Assembly (NCBI RefSeq): GCF_014844035.1
Contig: NZ_CP062159.1
Span: 2,604,001 to 2,668,000 of the forward strand
DNA from: Flavobacterium sp. MDT1-60
Lineage (GTDB): Bacteria > Bacteroidota > Bacteroidia > Flavobacteriales > Flavobacteriaceae
Length of the DNA: 64,000 bases
Direction of reading: 5' to 3'
Below are positions 19,793-29,020 of this stretch, in pieces (position 1 is the stretch's first letter; each line of letters starts with the position of its first letter). The notes beneath the pieces are model-generated. The model was not told where the DNA came from. It saw only the letters and a program-made list of their open reading frames with translations, and did not search any database. Made by a program: the position numbers and the translations under genes.

Positions 19793-22700
19793 ATGAATCA
19801 ATTAAAAATGTTACTGTTTTTAGCTTGTATTTTCAGTGTGTCTTTGTTTTCGCAGCAAAAAGAAAATAATGCTAATGCTTTGTCTAAATCGCTTTTTGAT
19901 ACTGATATCCAAATTAGTAATCTTAAGGTAGAAAATGCAGTAACTCCAATTGGTCTTGATGTTGCTCAGCCTGTTTTTAGCTGGCAAATGGAAACAGTTA
20001 ACAAAAACAGCAGTTATTATCAAAATGCTTATCAAATTATTGCAACAAATAATCTGGGGAATGAGGTTTGGAATACGGGGAAAGTTAAAAGCGGAGAATC
20101 TATTAATATCAAATATAAAGGCGAAGAATTAAAACCTGCAACTTTGTATAACTGGACAGTAAACGTTTGGGATCAAAAAGGAAAAAAGTACTCCGCAAAG
20201 TCATGGTTTGAGACGGGTTTGCTGAACCCCAAAATGGTAACGAATAAAGATTCAGATAAAGAAACAACCGCATGGTCTGGAGCAAAATGGATTGGTGGTA
20301 ATGCCAATGATATGGTTTTGCACTCCCAATATCTTCCTGTTTTTGTTATCAATGGTGCGATTCAATTGGATAAAAAGCTAAAATCGACAAAGGCATCTTT
20401 AATTTATGGTGCTAACGATCAGCGTTTAATGAACCGAAATAAAAATCAATATAAACTGGAAAACAAAGATGGTGAGGGTTATATCCAGGTTGAACTGAAT
20501 ATTACACTCTTAAATTCAGACGGGCTGGCTAAATTGAATGTTTATCGGGTAGGTTATCATCCAGATGATAAAAAAGAAACCCCTTTTAAAAGTTTTTCAA
20601 TTCCGAATTCGATTATTAATAAAGAAAACCAGTATAATATGCATACTGTAAGTGTTCAAAGCTGTTTGGGATTAACTAAGATTTATATTGATGGGAATTT
20701 AAAAGAAAATCTGGTGGCTGATATCAATTTAAATCCATTAGGAGCCGGAGGAGATTTTATAGCTTTTCCTGTCGTAGGTGATATTGGTTTTTTAGTTCCT
20801 AAGGGAGAAAAAGCGCAGTTTTCGAAAATTGAAATTAAAAATTACCGAAGCCCATCGAATGTAATTTTTTCTGATGATAGTAATTCGCCAGGCCTATTTT
20901 CGTCATTTAAAGAAGTAACTAATGAAAATAAGAGCTATACAGTAATTGGCGGAAAAAAAGGGGCTTTTATTCTGGCGGACCCAAGTCAGAATTCCATGCC
21001 GATGTTGCGTACCGTTTTTGGAATAGATTCCCATAAAATAAGTAAAGCACGATTGTATGTCACTTCACGTGGTATTTATGATGTGTATTTAAATGGTAAA
21101 AAAATAGGAGACGATTATTTTAATCCCGGACTAACACAATACAATAAAACCCATTTGTACCAAACGTATGATGTAACGGCAAATATTCAGGAAGGCAACA
21201 ATGTATTGGGAGCAATTCTTGGTGAAGGGTGGTGGAGTGGCGGTAGCACCTATGCCGGTGAAAACTGGAATTTTTTTGGTGATCGTCAATCCATACTTGC
21301 CAAATTGGTAGTTACTTATGCCGATGGAAGCGAAAAAAATATCATAAGTGATCCTGAAACATGGACGTATTTTAATGACGGACCTGTAAAATACAGTAGT
21401 TTTTTTCAGGGTGAAGTTTATGATGCACGAAAAGAAAAAGCAATTGAAGGCTGGAATACAGCTGTATATGATGCTTCCAATTGGCATCAGGCGATAGCTA
21501 TAGGAACAAATGGATTCGTAAGTTCAGAAGGAACGGCCAATTTACCCCACTTTAATAATTTTAGTGATGCTCAGTTAATAGGGCAGTTTGGTACAACAGT
21601 TAAACCAATAAAAGAATTAACGGCTCAGTCGGTTACAGAAGTTCGTCCGGGTGTATTTGTTTACGATATGGGACAAAACATGGTAGGCGTGCCAAAAATT
21701 ATGCTGACTAATGTAGAAAAAGGAAAAACAATCACATTGCGTTATGCCGAAGTTTTGTATCCTAATTTACCTGAATACAAAGGAAATGAAGATTTACTGA
21801 TGCTTGAAAATGTTAGAGCGGCTATGTCACAAGATATTTACATAGCCAAAGGAGGTAACGAAACCATAACGCCGCGATTTACATTTCATGGATATCGTTA
21901 TGTAGAAATAACAGGAATAGAAAAACCTTTACCGCTAATAGATGTTAAAGGAACGGTCTTAAGTTCCATTCATCAATTGTCTTCTTATTATCAAACCTCA
22001 AATCTTTTGGTAAATAAATTATGGGAAAATATAACATGGTCTATGTATGGAAATTTCTTGTCGATACCTACCGATTGTCCTCAGCGTAACGAACGTTTAG
22101 GATGGAGTGGCGATATTTCGGTTTTTTCGCGAACTGCAGTTCATTTATCAGATGTTAAACAATTTCTGAAAAGGCACATGCTGGCAATGCGGGATATTCA
22201 GAGAGAAGATGGACGTTTTCCGGATGTAGCTCCTATAGGTGTAGGATTTGGAGAAACTTTATGGGGAAGTGCAGGAATTACTGTTGTCTGGGAAAATTAT
22301 TTGCAGTATGGAGATCTCGGTTTATTAGAAGAGCATTATAATGCTATGAAAAGTTACGCCAATTACCTAATAGCCGATATCGATAAGCAAACGGGTGTTT
22401 TAAAAGAAAAAGAAAGAAATACCTGGGGTTCTTTAGGAGATTGGTTGAGTTTAGAAGATTCTAAAAATGAAAAAACACTATTTTGGGAAGCCTATTTTAT
22501 TTATGATTTGGAAATTATGTCTAAAGCGGCAGCCTTATTAGAAAAAAAGAAAGATCAGGAATATTTTTCAGAATATTATAAGCAACGAAAAGATTTTTTC
22601 AATAAAACCTACATTGATAAAACAACGGGAAAAACTTCCTTTAGAGGTAAAATTATAGATACACAAACTTCTTATGTGCTGCCTTTTGCTTTTAACGTTT

Positions 22701-23392
22701 TGGATAAAGAGAATTCAGATCTGGCTATAAAGCAGTTTGTAAATTCTGTACAAAGAGAAAACAAAACAGATCAGGGTACTGTATGTCCGCCGTATTCATT
22801 AATGACAGGATTTATTGGAACTGCATGGGTGAATAAAGCGCTTTCAGATAATGGATATTCAAATATTGCCTATCAATTATTGCAGCAAACTTCTTATCCA
22901 TCATGGCTATACCCGGTTAGTCAGGGAGCAACGACTATTTGGGAACGATTAAATTCGTATACGCATAAAGACGGGTTTGGAGGTAATAATCGAATGAATT
23001 CTTTTAATCATTATGCTTTTGGTGCTGTAGGCGCATGGATGTATAATTATTCATTAGGAATTCTAAGAGATGACAATTTTCCGGGATTTAAACATTTTAT
23101 TTTGCAGCCAGAACCCGATACTACCGGACAAATGACCTTTGCAAATGGATATTACGATTCGATGTACGGACGTATTGAAAGCAGTTGGGAAAGAAAAAAT
23201 GGCAAATATTATTTTCATTTTGTTGTTCCGACAAATACAAATGCAATGCTTTACCTGCCAGCTTTAAAAGAAAGTGATGTGACGATAAATGGTAAAAAGA
23301 ACGGAATCCAATTTTTGAATATAGAGAATAATAAGGCTGTTTTTAAAGTAGAATCCGGAGAATATAGGTTAGAAACAGTTGTTAGGAATTAA
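19793..23392 (+). CDS. GH78 alpha-L-rhamnosidase with an inserted beta-sandwich domain
   Basis: It is predicted to release terminal alpha-L-rhamnose in the periplasm. The 1199-residue protein has a signal ending SVSLFSQ, a fibronectin-like N-domain (LKVENAVTPIGLDVAQPVFS), the rhamnosidase N and concanavalin-like domains (ARLYVTSRGIYDVYLNGKKI) and the (alpha/alpha)6 catalytic barrel with NERLGWSGD and GATTIWERL, which contain the family catalytic acidic residues. A block of roughly 190 residues (about 165-360) between the first two domains is not usual for GH78 and looks like a LamG-type sandwich. Its first 25 or so codons are nearly identical in DNA to those of the DUF2264 gene at 23508. It lies 36 bases after the GH2 gene. 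Confidence 0.9.
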   Translation: MNQLKMLLFLACIFSVSLFSQQKENNANALSKSLFDTDIQISNLKVENAVTPIGLDVAQPVFSWQMETVNKNSSYYQNAYQIIATNNLGNEVWNTGKVKSGESINIKYKGEELKPATLYNWTVNVWDQKGKKYSAKSWFETGLLNPKMVTNKDSDKETTAWSGAKWIGGNANDMVLHSQYLPVFVINGAIQLDKKLKSTKASLIYGANDQRLMNRNKNQYKLENKDGEGYIQVELNITLLNSDGLAKLNVYRVGYHPDDKKETPFKSFSIPNSIINKENQYNMHTVSVQSCLGLTKIYIDGNLKENLVADINLNPLGAGGDFIAFPVVGDIGFLVPKGEKAQFSKIEIKNYRSPSNVIFSDDSNSPGLFSSFKEVTNENKSYTVIGGKKGAFILADPSQNSMPMLRTVFGIDSHKISKARLYVTSRGIYDVYLNGKKIGDDYFNPGLTQYNKTHLYQTYDVTANIQEGNNVLGAILGEGWWSGGSTYAGENWNFFGDRQSILAKLVVTYADGSEKNIISDPETWTYFNDGPVKYSSFFQGEVYDARKEKAIEGWNTAVYDASNWHQAIAIGTNGFVSSEGTANLPHFNNFSDAQLIGQFGTTVKPIKELTAQSVTEVRPGVFVYDMGQNMVGVPKIMLTNVEKGKTITLRYAEVLYPNLPEYKGNEDLLMLENVRAAMSQDIYIAKGGNETITPRFTFHGYRYVEITGIEKPLPLIDVKGTVLSSIHQLSSYYQTSNLLVNKLWENITWSMYGNFLSIPTDCPQRNERLGWSGDISVFSRTAVHLSDVKQFLKRHMLAMRDIQREDGRFPDVAPIGVGFGETLWGSAGITVVWENYLQYGDLGLLEEHYNAMKSYANYLIADIDKQTGVLKEKERNTWGSLGDWLSLEDSKNEKTLFWEAYFIYDLEIMSKAAALLEKKKDQEYFSEYYKQRKDFFNKTYIDKTTGKTSFRGKIIDTQTSYVLPFAFNVLDKENSDLAIKQFVNSVQRENKTDQGTVCPPYSLMTGFIGTAWVNKALSDNGYSNIAYQLLQQTSYPSWLYPVSQGATTIWERLNSYTHKDGFGGNNRMNSFNHYAFGAVGAWMYNYSLGILRDDNFPGFKHFILQPEPDTTGQMTFANGYYDSMYGRIESSWERKNGKYYFHFVVPTNTNAMLYLPALKESDVTINGKKNGIQFLNIENNKAVFKVESGEYRLETVVRN

Positions 23393-23507
23393 ATTAGGAT
23401 GGAAAAGTACAGCATAATAAATATAAAACAGGTTGGTTAAATTAAATTGAAATTAGATTTTCTACAATTTTGTTTGTAAAAACCAGCATTGCAAAATCCT
23501 TTAAAAA

Positions 23508-25517
23508 ATGAATCAATTAAAAACATTGTTGCTTTTAGCCAGTATTTTCAGTGTGTCTTTGTTTTCACAGCAAAAAGAAAATACGTCTAATGTCTTTCAG
23601 ATAAAAAATCCTAATTATACTATCAGTCCTTATACAGGAATGACAAAACAGCATTGGAAGGATGCTGCTCTTTATTTGTTAGAAGGCGCTTTTAGTTATA
23701 TTCATACATTGGATGATCCGATGAAGTTTCCTAAACAAGAAGGAAAAAGTTATCCTGTAAATGAAACCCAGATTCCAACAGAAAAACTGGAAGGGCTTTG
23801 CCGAACTTTATTCATCGCTTCTCCATTATTAAAAGAGAATCCGGAATTAGTTATCAATACTATTAAGGTAGCAGATTATTATAGATATCAAATAGGGAAA
23901 TTAACAGATCCGGCAAGTCCATCTTATATTGAACCTCGTGCTAAAAATGGAGGGCCAAGCCAAAAATTAGTTGAATTTGGAGCGTTAGCACTTTCAATGC
24001 TTACAAATCCGGATGTTTTATGGAAACCTTTGCCACAATCTCAAAAAGAGGAACTGGCTAAAATAATGCTTAGCTATGGCGATGGGCCGACTGTAGATTC
24101 TAACTGGAAATTTTTCAACATTTTTGTGTTAAGCTTTTTTAAAGAACAGGGTTATAGCGTCAATGAAAAATTACTTGTTGAATATTTAGAAAAATCACTT
24201 AAACATTACAGAGGCAACGGATGGTACAATGACAGTCCTGCTTTTGATTATTACAGCATGTGGGCATTTCAGATGTACGGTACAATTTGGTCTGAATTTT
24301 TTGGAAAAAAATATTATCCTGAACTCGCTGCTAAGTTTACAGCAAATTTCAGTGATTTAAAAGACAACTACCCATACTTGTTTAGCAAAGATGGCGAAAT
24401 GATTATGTGGGGAAGAAGCATAAGTTACAGAACCGGAGCTGTTGTTCCTTTTCCATTGATGGGATTTAAAAATGATCCAAATACCAATTATGGCTGGATG
24501 CGAAGAATTTCATCAGGAGTGATTAAGCAATTTTTAACGCATCCTGATTTTATGAAAGATAATGTGCCAACACTCGGATTTTATGGCGCTTTTGAACCCT
24601 CGGTTCAAATTTATAGCTGCAGGGGAAGTGTGTATTGGATGGGCAAAATATTTTTAGGTTTGCTGGTTCCGGATGACAATCCATTTTGGAATGCCAAAGA
24701 AAATAATGGTGATTGGGATACGAAATTTAAAAAAGATACTGTTTACAATAAGTATCAGGGAGATTCACAAATTTTAATTACAGATTACACTAACATTGGA
24801 GCTTCAGAAGTAAGAGCCTGGTGTCATGAAAAAGTAAGCAGCGATTGGCAAAAGTTTAGAGCAACAGAAAACTATAACAGGTTGTCTTACAATAGTGCTT
24901 TTCCGTGGCAGGCAGATGGTGAAAATGGAGAAGTTGCCATGAATTATGTTGTTAAAAATAAAAATAATCTCTGGGAAGCCTTTAGATTGTACACTTTTAA
25001 AAAATTTGAAAACGGTATTTACTATAGAAATGTAGTTTTAGAAACAGATGAAAGTATTCAATTTAATTTAGCTGATATTCCGCTGCCTAATGGAATTTTA
25101 AGAATTGATAAGAATAATAGTAACAAGCCAATTTCAATACGTTTAGGGCATTATGCTTTACCAAAATTAAACAAAGAAATTATCACGACTAAAAGAAACG
25201 TTGAAGGATATGATGTGACCATTATTGATAATGGAAAATATCAATTAGCTATGATTCCGGTTTTAGGATGGGAAAAATCTGAAGTTGTAAAAGCAAAAGG
25301 GTTACATCCGGAGAGTAATGAAAGTACTGTTATTAATGTTACAAGTGATTCCAAATCAGAAAAATCAAATATTTATGCCACTTTAATGCTTTGGAAAAAA
25401 TCCGGTGAAAAATGGACGAAAAATGAATTAGTTCCTGTAAAAATTCTTGATAAGACTGATAATGTTATTACCATTCAATTTAATAATGGAACAAAGAAAG
25501 TAATTGATTTTAATTAA
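23508..25517 (+). CDS. DUF2264 family protein with C-terminal beta-domain, secreted
   Basis: This 669-residue exported protein shares the DUF2264 helical-barrel domain with the protein at 2511-3755 (motifs PSQKLVEFGALALSML, DSNWKFFNIFVLSF, YNDSPAFDYYSMWAFQMYG) but has about 250 extra C-terminal residues predicted to be beta-rich. Some DUF2264 proteins are classed as GH154 and act on glucuronic acid in arabinogalactan (family knowledge, not seen here). The signal peptide coding DNA is a near copy of that of the GH78 gene just upstream. It is the last enzyme before a terminator (25572-25604), closing the operon that begins at the SusC 1 gene or at the GH128-like gene. Confidence 0.85.
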   Translation: MNQLKTLLLLASIFSVSLFSQQKENTSNVFQIKNPNYTISPYTGMTKQHWKDAALYLLEGAFSYIHTLDDPMKFPKQEGKSYPVNETQIPTEKLEGLCRTLFIASPLLKENPELVINTIKVADYYRYQIGKLTDPASPSYIEPRAKNGGPSQKLVEFGALALSMLTNPDVLWKPLPQSQKEELAKIMLSYGDGPTVDSNWKFFNIFVLSFFKEQGYSVNEKLLVEYLEKSLKHYRGNGWYNDSPAFDYYSMWAFQMYGTIWSEFFGKKYYPELAAKFTANFSDLKDNYPYLFSKDGEMIMWGRSISYRTGAVVPFPLMGFKNDPNTNYGWMRRISSGVIKQFLTHPDFMKDNVPTLGFYGAFEPSVQIYSCRGSVYWMGKIFLGLLVPDDNPFWNAKENNGDWDTKFKKDTVYNKYQGDSQILITDYTNIGASEVRAWCHEKVSSDWQKFRATENYNRLSYNSAFPWQADGENGEVAMNYVVKNKNNLWEAFRLYTFKKFENGIYYRNVVLETDESIQFNLADIPLPNGILRIDKNNSNKPISIRLGHYALPKLNKEIITTKRNVEGYDVTIIDNGKYQLAMIPVLGWEKSEVVKAKGLHPESNESTVINVTSDSKSEKSNIYATLMLWKKSGEKWTKNELVPVKILDKTDNVITIQFNNGTKKVIDFN

Positions 25518-25571
25518 AAAAATATCGATATGTAACAATGATTCAACTGCATTGAAATTTTTCTAAATAAA

Positions 25572-25604
25572 AGGCCTGTAAATTAATACTTTACAGGCTT
25601 TTTC
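25572..25604 (+). terminator. Terminator after the second DUF2264 gene
   Basis: A 9-bp stem GCCTGTAAA (25574-25582) pairs with TTTACAGGC (25590-25598) and is followed by a T-run. It lies 55 bases after the stop and closes the enzyme operon. Confidence 0.75.
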
Positions 25605-25619
25605 ATTTTCTTGTGATTT

Positions 25620-25730
25620 GTATTTGAGACTGTTGCCAACAAAACAACGAAAAAAAAAGGAAAAATTACCACTTCTGACGGTAACCCTGCTAAAGGTGTT
25701 CATGTTATTCTTAAAACTATAAATATCTGA
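25620..25730 (+). pseudogene. Fragment of a TonB-receptor N-terminal domain
   Basis: In frame from about 25623 to the TGA at 25728-25730, the DNA encodes KGKITTSDGNPAKGVHVILK. This is the characteristic first strand pair of the carboxypeptidase-regulatory domain that begins many Bacteroidetes TonB-dependent receptors. No start codon, signal peptide or barrel follows, so it looks like a relic of a deleted receptor gene. Confidence 0.4.
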
Positions 25731-25916
25731 TAAATCACAAACATTCATAATGCATCACCCATAAGGCGTAAAGGATACAATTTTAACAGTAAAATTCTAA
25801 GTTTTTTATAAATGTATAACCTACACCTCTTCAAATATGTCATTTGTCGAAATAATAATTTGTTTACACAACGTATTCTTAAGTTTAACATGATATTAAC
25901 TTAAAAAACAACCAAT

Positions 25917-28900
25917 ATGATTAAGGACGTACTAAAATTACTGTTTGTTATATGCTTATTCGGATTTACAGGTCTGCAAGCACAAACAACAGTAAAAGGA
26001 ACGATAACAGATGGTGTGAGCGGAATTCCGGTTCCTGGAGCAAATGTTATTGTTAAAGGAACAAAGACAAGTGCATCATCAGATTTTGATGGGAAGTACA
26101 GTATAACAGTTCCAAATCACTCAGCAGTTTTGATCTTCACTTATGTGGGCTCCGCTCCAAAAGAAGTAGCAGTAGGAACACAAACTACAATTGATGTGGC
26201 TTTGGGTGCAGCTACACAACAATTAGGAGAAGTAGTAGTAACAGCTCTTGGTATTAAAAGAGAGAAAAAAGCGATTACGTATTCTGCTCAAAACATTGCT
26301 GTAGACGAACTTTCGGAGGCAAGATCATTAAACGTTGCCAACTCACTTTCGGGTAAGGTTGCCGGTCTTAACTTCTCTACAACATCAAATGGTGTGGGGA
26401 GTTCATCGAGAATTACATTAAGGGGTAACAGATCTCTTAACGGAAACAATCAGCCTCTGTATGTAGTAGATGGTGTACCAATTAGTAACGGTACAACAAC
26501 AACAAATCCTGATATTGATACAGGAGGAACTACACAGCCAGATGGTATTTCAAACATTAACCCGGAAGATATTGCTTCGATGACAGTTCTTAAAGGACCT
26601 TCAGCTGCGGCTCTTTATGGTTCCAGAGCGAGTAATGGTGTTATTGTAATAACAACAAAATCTGGTAAAGCAGGAAAAACATCGGTTTCATTGTCAACTA
26701 ATTTTATGGCTTCATCTGCTTATAATTTGATGAATTTGCAAAATGAGTACGGTCAGGGAACAAATGGTGTTTACAATCCAACTTCCAGTTCAAGCTGGGG
26801 AGGAAAATTAGACGGAAGCCAGGTTTCAAACTGGCAGTTAGTTCGTAATCCAAATTATTCAGGACCGGCTACACAAAGTTATTCTCCACAACCAAATAAC
26901 GTTATTGATTTTTATAAAATGGGTTATAATTTAGCTAATACATTAACTGTTACGGCAGGAAATGAAAAAGCGCAAGGTTATTTCTCTTATACAAACACAC
27001 GTGCTGAAGGTATTGTGGGCGGGAATCAATTAGACAGACATAATCTTAATTTAAGATTGACAAGTAAAATATCTGATAAATTATCATTGGATGTAAAAAC
27101 AAATTATATCATTCAGGATATCGATAATTTATTGAGAACCGGAGAAGAATCTATTGGTACATCAGCTTATTTACTGCCTCGTAGTATTGCGTATAATGAT
27201 TACAGAAATTATGAATACACCGATGCTGCAGGACAAAAACAAATGAATTATTTCATCGATGAAACTGGAGCACCAGGAGGAAACCCATTCTGGTCTGCCT
27301 TAAGAGATGATGCGCGTACAGATAAAAGAAACAGATTTATTGGTTTAGCTTCTCTTAAATATGAATTTACAAAAACGCTAAGTTTACAAGGTAGAGCTGG
27401 TTTAGACCAAATGACAAATAAAAATGTTAGAAACAGATATGCTACAGTTGCATTTAACAATAACTTAGGTTCATACAGCGAATCGTATGAAACAGTAAGT
27501 GAATTGAATATTGATGCTTTACTTTCTTACAATGAAAAATTTGGAGATTTTTCTGTTGGGCTTAATGGAGGTGCAAGTTCACTGCAACAAAACAGTTCAG
27601 CTTTAAATTCAGGAGGAGTTTTAAGTAAGAGAAACTTTTTTGCATTGTCTAATGTACAAACAATTCAATCTACATCTACATCTTCAGAAAAAAGAATTAA
27701 TTCCGTTTACGCCTTTGGTCAGCTTGGTTTTAAAAACTATTTATTCTTAGATTTAACTGCCAGAAATGACTGGTCTTCTACTTTACCAACGGATTATTTT
27801 TATCCTTCTGTAGGTCTTTCAGCTGTTATTTCTGACATGGTTAAATTACCTGAAGTAATTAGTTTTGCAAAATTAAGAGCTTCATACGCACAGGTTGGAA
27901 ACGATACAGATCCTTACCAAACACAACAAAGATTTTCTTATATTGGTGGAAATGGCGGTATGTTATACGGACAAACAACGGCTGCAAATCCTAACTTAAA
28001 ACCAGAAATATCTTCTTCAACAGAGTTTGGTGCAGATGTTAGATTCTTTAATAATCGTTTAGGTTTAGATTTTACCTACTTTAATACATTAACAGATAAC
28101 CAAATTTTCTATATCAATACTCCTGAGTCTTCTTCATATTCAAGAGCTATCGTAAATGGTGGGGATATTGAAAATAAAGGTATTGAGCTTACACTTACTG
28201 CAACTCCTATCCAAACAGAAAATTTTAGCTGGGATATTACAGCAAACTACGCTTCTTATAAATCAAAAGTAAAATCTATTTTTGAAGGAAGAGATGAATT
28301 AGTTCTTGGTGAAGGACGTTTAGTTAGAAGTAAAGTTGTTGTAGGTGGTGAATATGGTGATTTATACATTAAAGGTTTCCAAAGAAATCCTGATGGTCAA
28401 ATTATTGTAAACAGTGCAGGTCTTCCATTAGCAACAAACGGTTTTGATGTTCGTGCGGGTAACTTTAACCCAGACTGGACCGGAGGTTTAAAAAACAACT
28501 TTAAATACAAAGATTTCAATTTCAGTTTCTTAGTTGATTTTAGAATTGGCGGAGAAGTTATTTCATATACTCAGGCCAGACAAGCAGGTTTAGGGGTTAG
28601 TGATATTACTTTGGCAGGAAGAGAAGGAGGTATCATTGTTGATGGTGTTGTTGCAGGAGCAGGCGGAACTTATACTCCGAATACGACAAGTATTACATCT
28701 GAACAATACTGGACAGCAATTGGACAAAGAACACCTGTGGCAGAACCTTTTATTTATGATGCAACAAACATCAGATTAAGAGAGCTTGTTTTTGGATATT
28801 CATTACCAAAACGTGTATTAGGCAATACAGGTTTTACAAGTATTGACTTTTCATTGGTAGGAAGAAATTTATTTTTCTTTGTAAATAAAGCTAAATATTT

Positions 28901-29003
28901 TGATCCGGAAGCAGGGGCTGGTACAGGAAACTTACAAGGTATAGAATCTTTCAACATTCCTTCAACGAGAGATTATGGAGTTAATGTTAAATTCGGATTT
29001 TAA
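25917..29003 (+). CDS. SusC-like TonB-dependent outer-membrane transporter 2
   Basis: This 1028-residue transporter imports an unknown ligand with its SusD partner. It has a conventional signal peptide (ending FTGLQAQ), a carboxypeptidase-regulatory-like domain (about 23-100, GIPVPGANVIVKGTKTSASS), the TonB-box-like LGEVVVTALGIKREKKAITY, the plug (YGSRASNGVIVITTKSGKAG) and a barrel ending in aromatic strand YGVNVKFGF. The LGIKREKKALTY-type segment is typical of the SusC branch that pairs with SusD-like_2 lipoproteins, which agrees with the next gene. It is separated from the enzyme operon by a terminator and a 400-base gap, so it is a separate unit. Its glycan, or even peptide, ligand cannot be inferred. 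Confidence 0.95.
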   Translation: MIKDVLKLLFVICLFGFTGLQAQTTVKGTITDGVSGIPVPGANVIVKGTKTSASSDFDGKYSITVPNHSAVLIFTYVGSAPKEVAVGTQTTIDVALGAATQQLGEVVVTALGIKREKKAITYSAQNIAVDELSEARSLNVANSLSGKVAGLNFSTTSNGVGSSSRITLRGNRSLNGNNQPLYVVDGVPISNGTTTTNPDIDTGGTTQPDGISNINPEDIASMTVLKGPSAAALYGSRASNGVIVITTKSGKAGKTSVSLSTNFMASSAYNLMNLQNEYGQGTNGVYNPTSSSSWGGKLDGSQVSNWQLVRNPNYSGPATQSYSPQPNNVIDFYKMGYNLANTLTVTAGNEKAQGYFSYTNTRAEGIVGGNQLDRHNLNLRLTSKISDKLSLDVKTNYIIQDIDNLLRTGEESIGTSAYLLPRSIAYNDYRNYEYTDAAGQKQMNYFIDETGAPGGNPFWSALRDDARTDKRNRFIGLASLKYEFTKTLSLQGRAGLDQMTNKNVRNRYATVAFNNNLGSYSESYETVSELNIDALLSYNEKFGDFSVGLNGGASSLQQNSSALNSGGVLSKRNFFALSNVQTIQSTSTSSEKRINSVYAFGQLGFKNYLFLDLTARNDWSSTLPTDYFYPSVGLSAVISDMVKLPEVISFAKLRASYAQVGNDTDPYQTQQRFSYIGGNGGMLYGQTTAANPNLKPEISSSTEFGADVRFFNNRLGLDFTYFNTLTDNQIFYINTPESSSYSRAIVNGGDIENKGIELTLTATPIQTENFSWDITANYASYKSKVKSIFEGRDELVLGEGRLVRSKVVVGGEYGDLYIKGFQRNPDGQIIVNSAGLPLATNGFDVRAGNFNPDWTGGLKNNFKYKDFNFSFLVDFRIGGEVISYTQARQAGLGVSDITLAGREGGIIVDGVVAGAGGTYTPNTTSITSEQYWTAIGQRTPVAEPFIYDATNIRLRELVFGYSLPKRVLGNTGFTSIDFSLVGRNLFFFVNKAKYFDPEAGAGTGNLQGIESFNIPSTRDYGVNVKFGF

Positions 29004-29020
29004 TTAAAAAAAGAGACATC

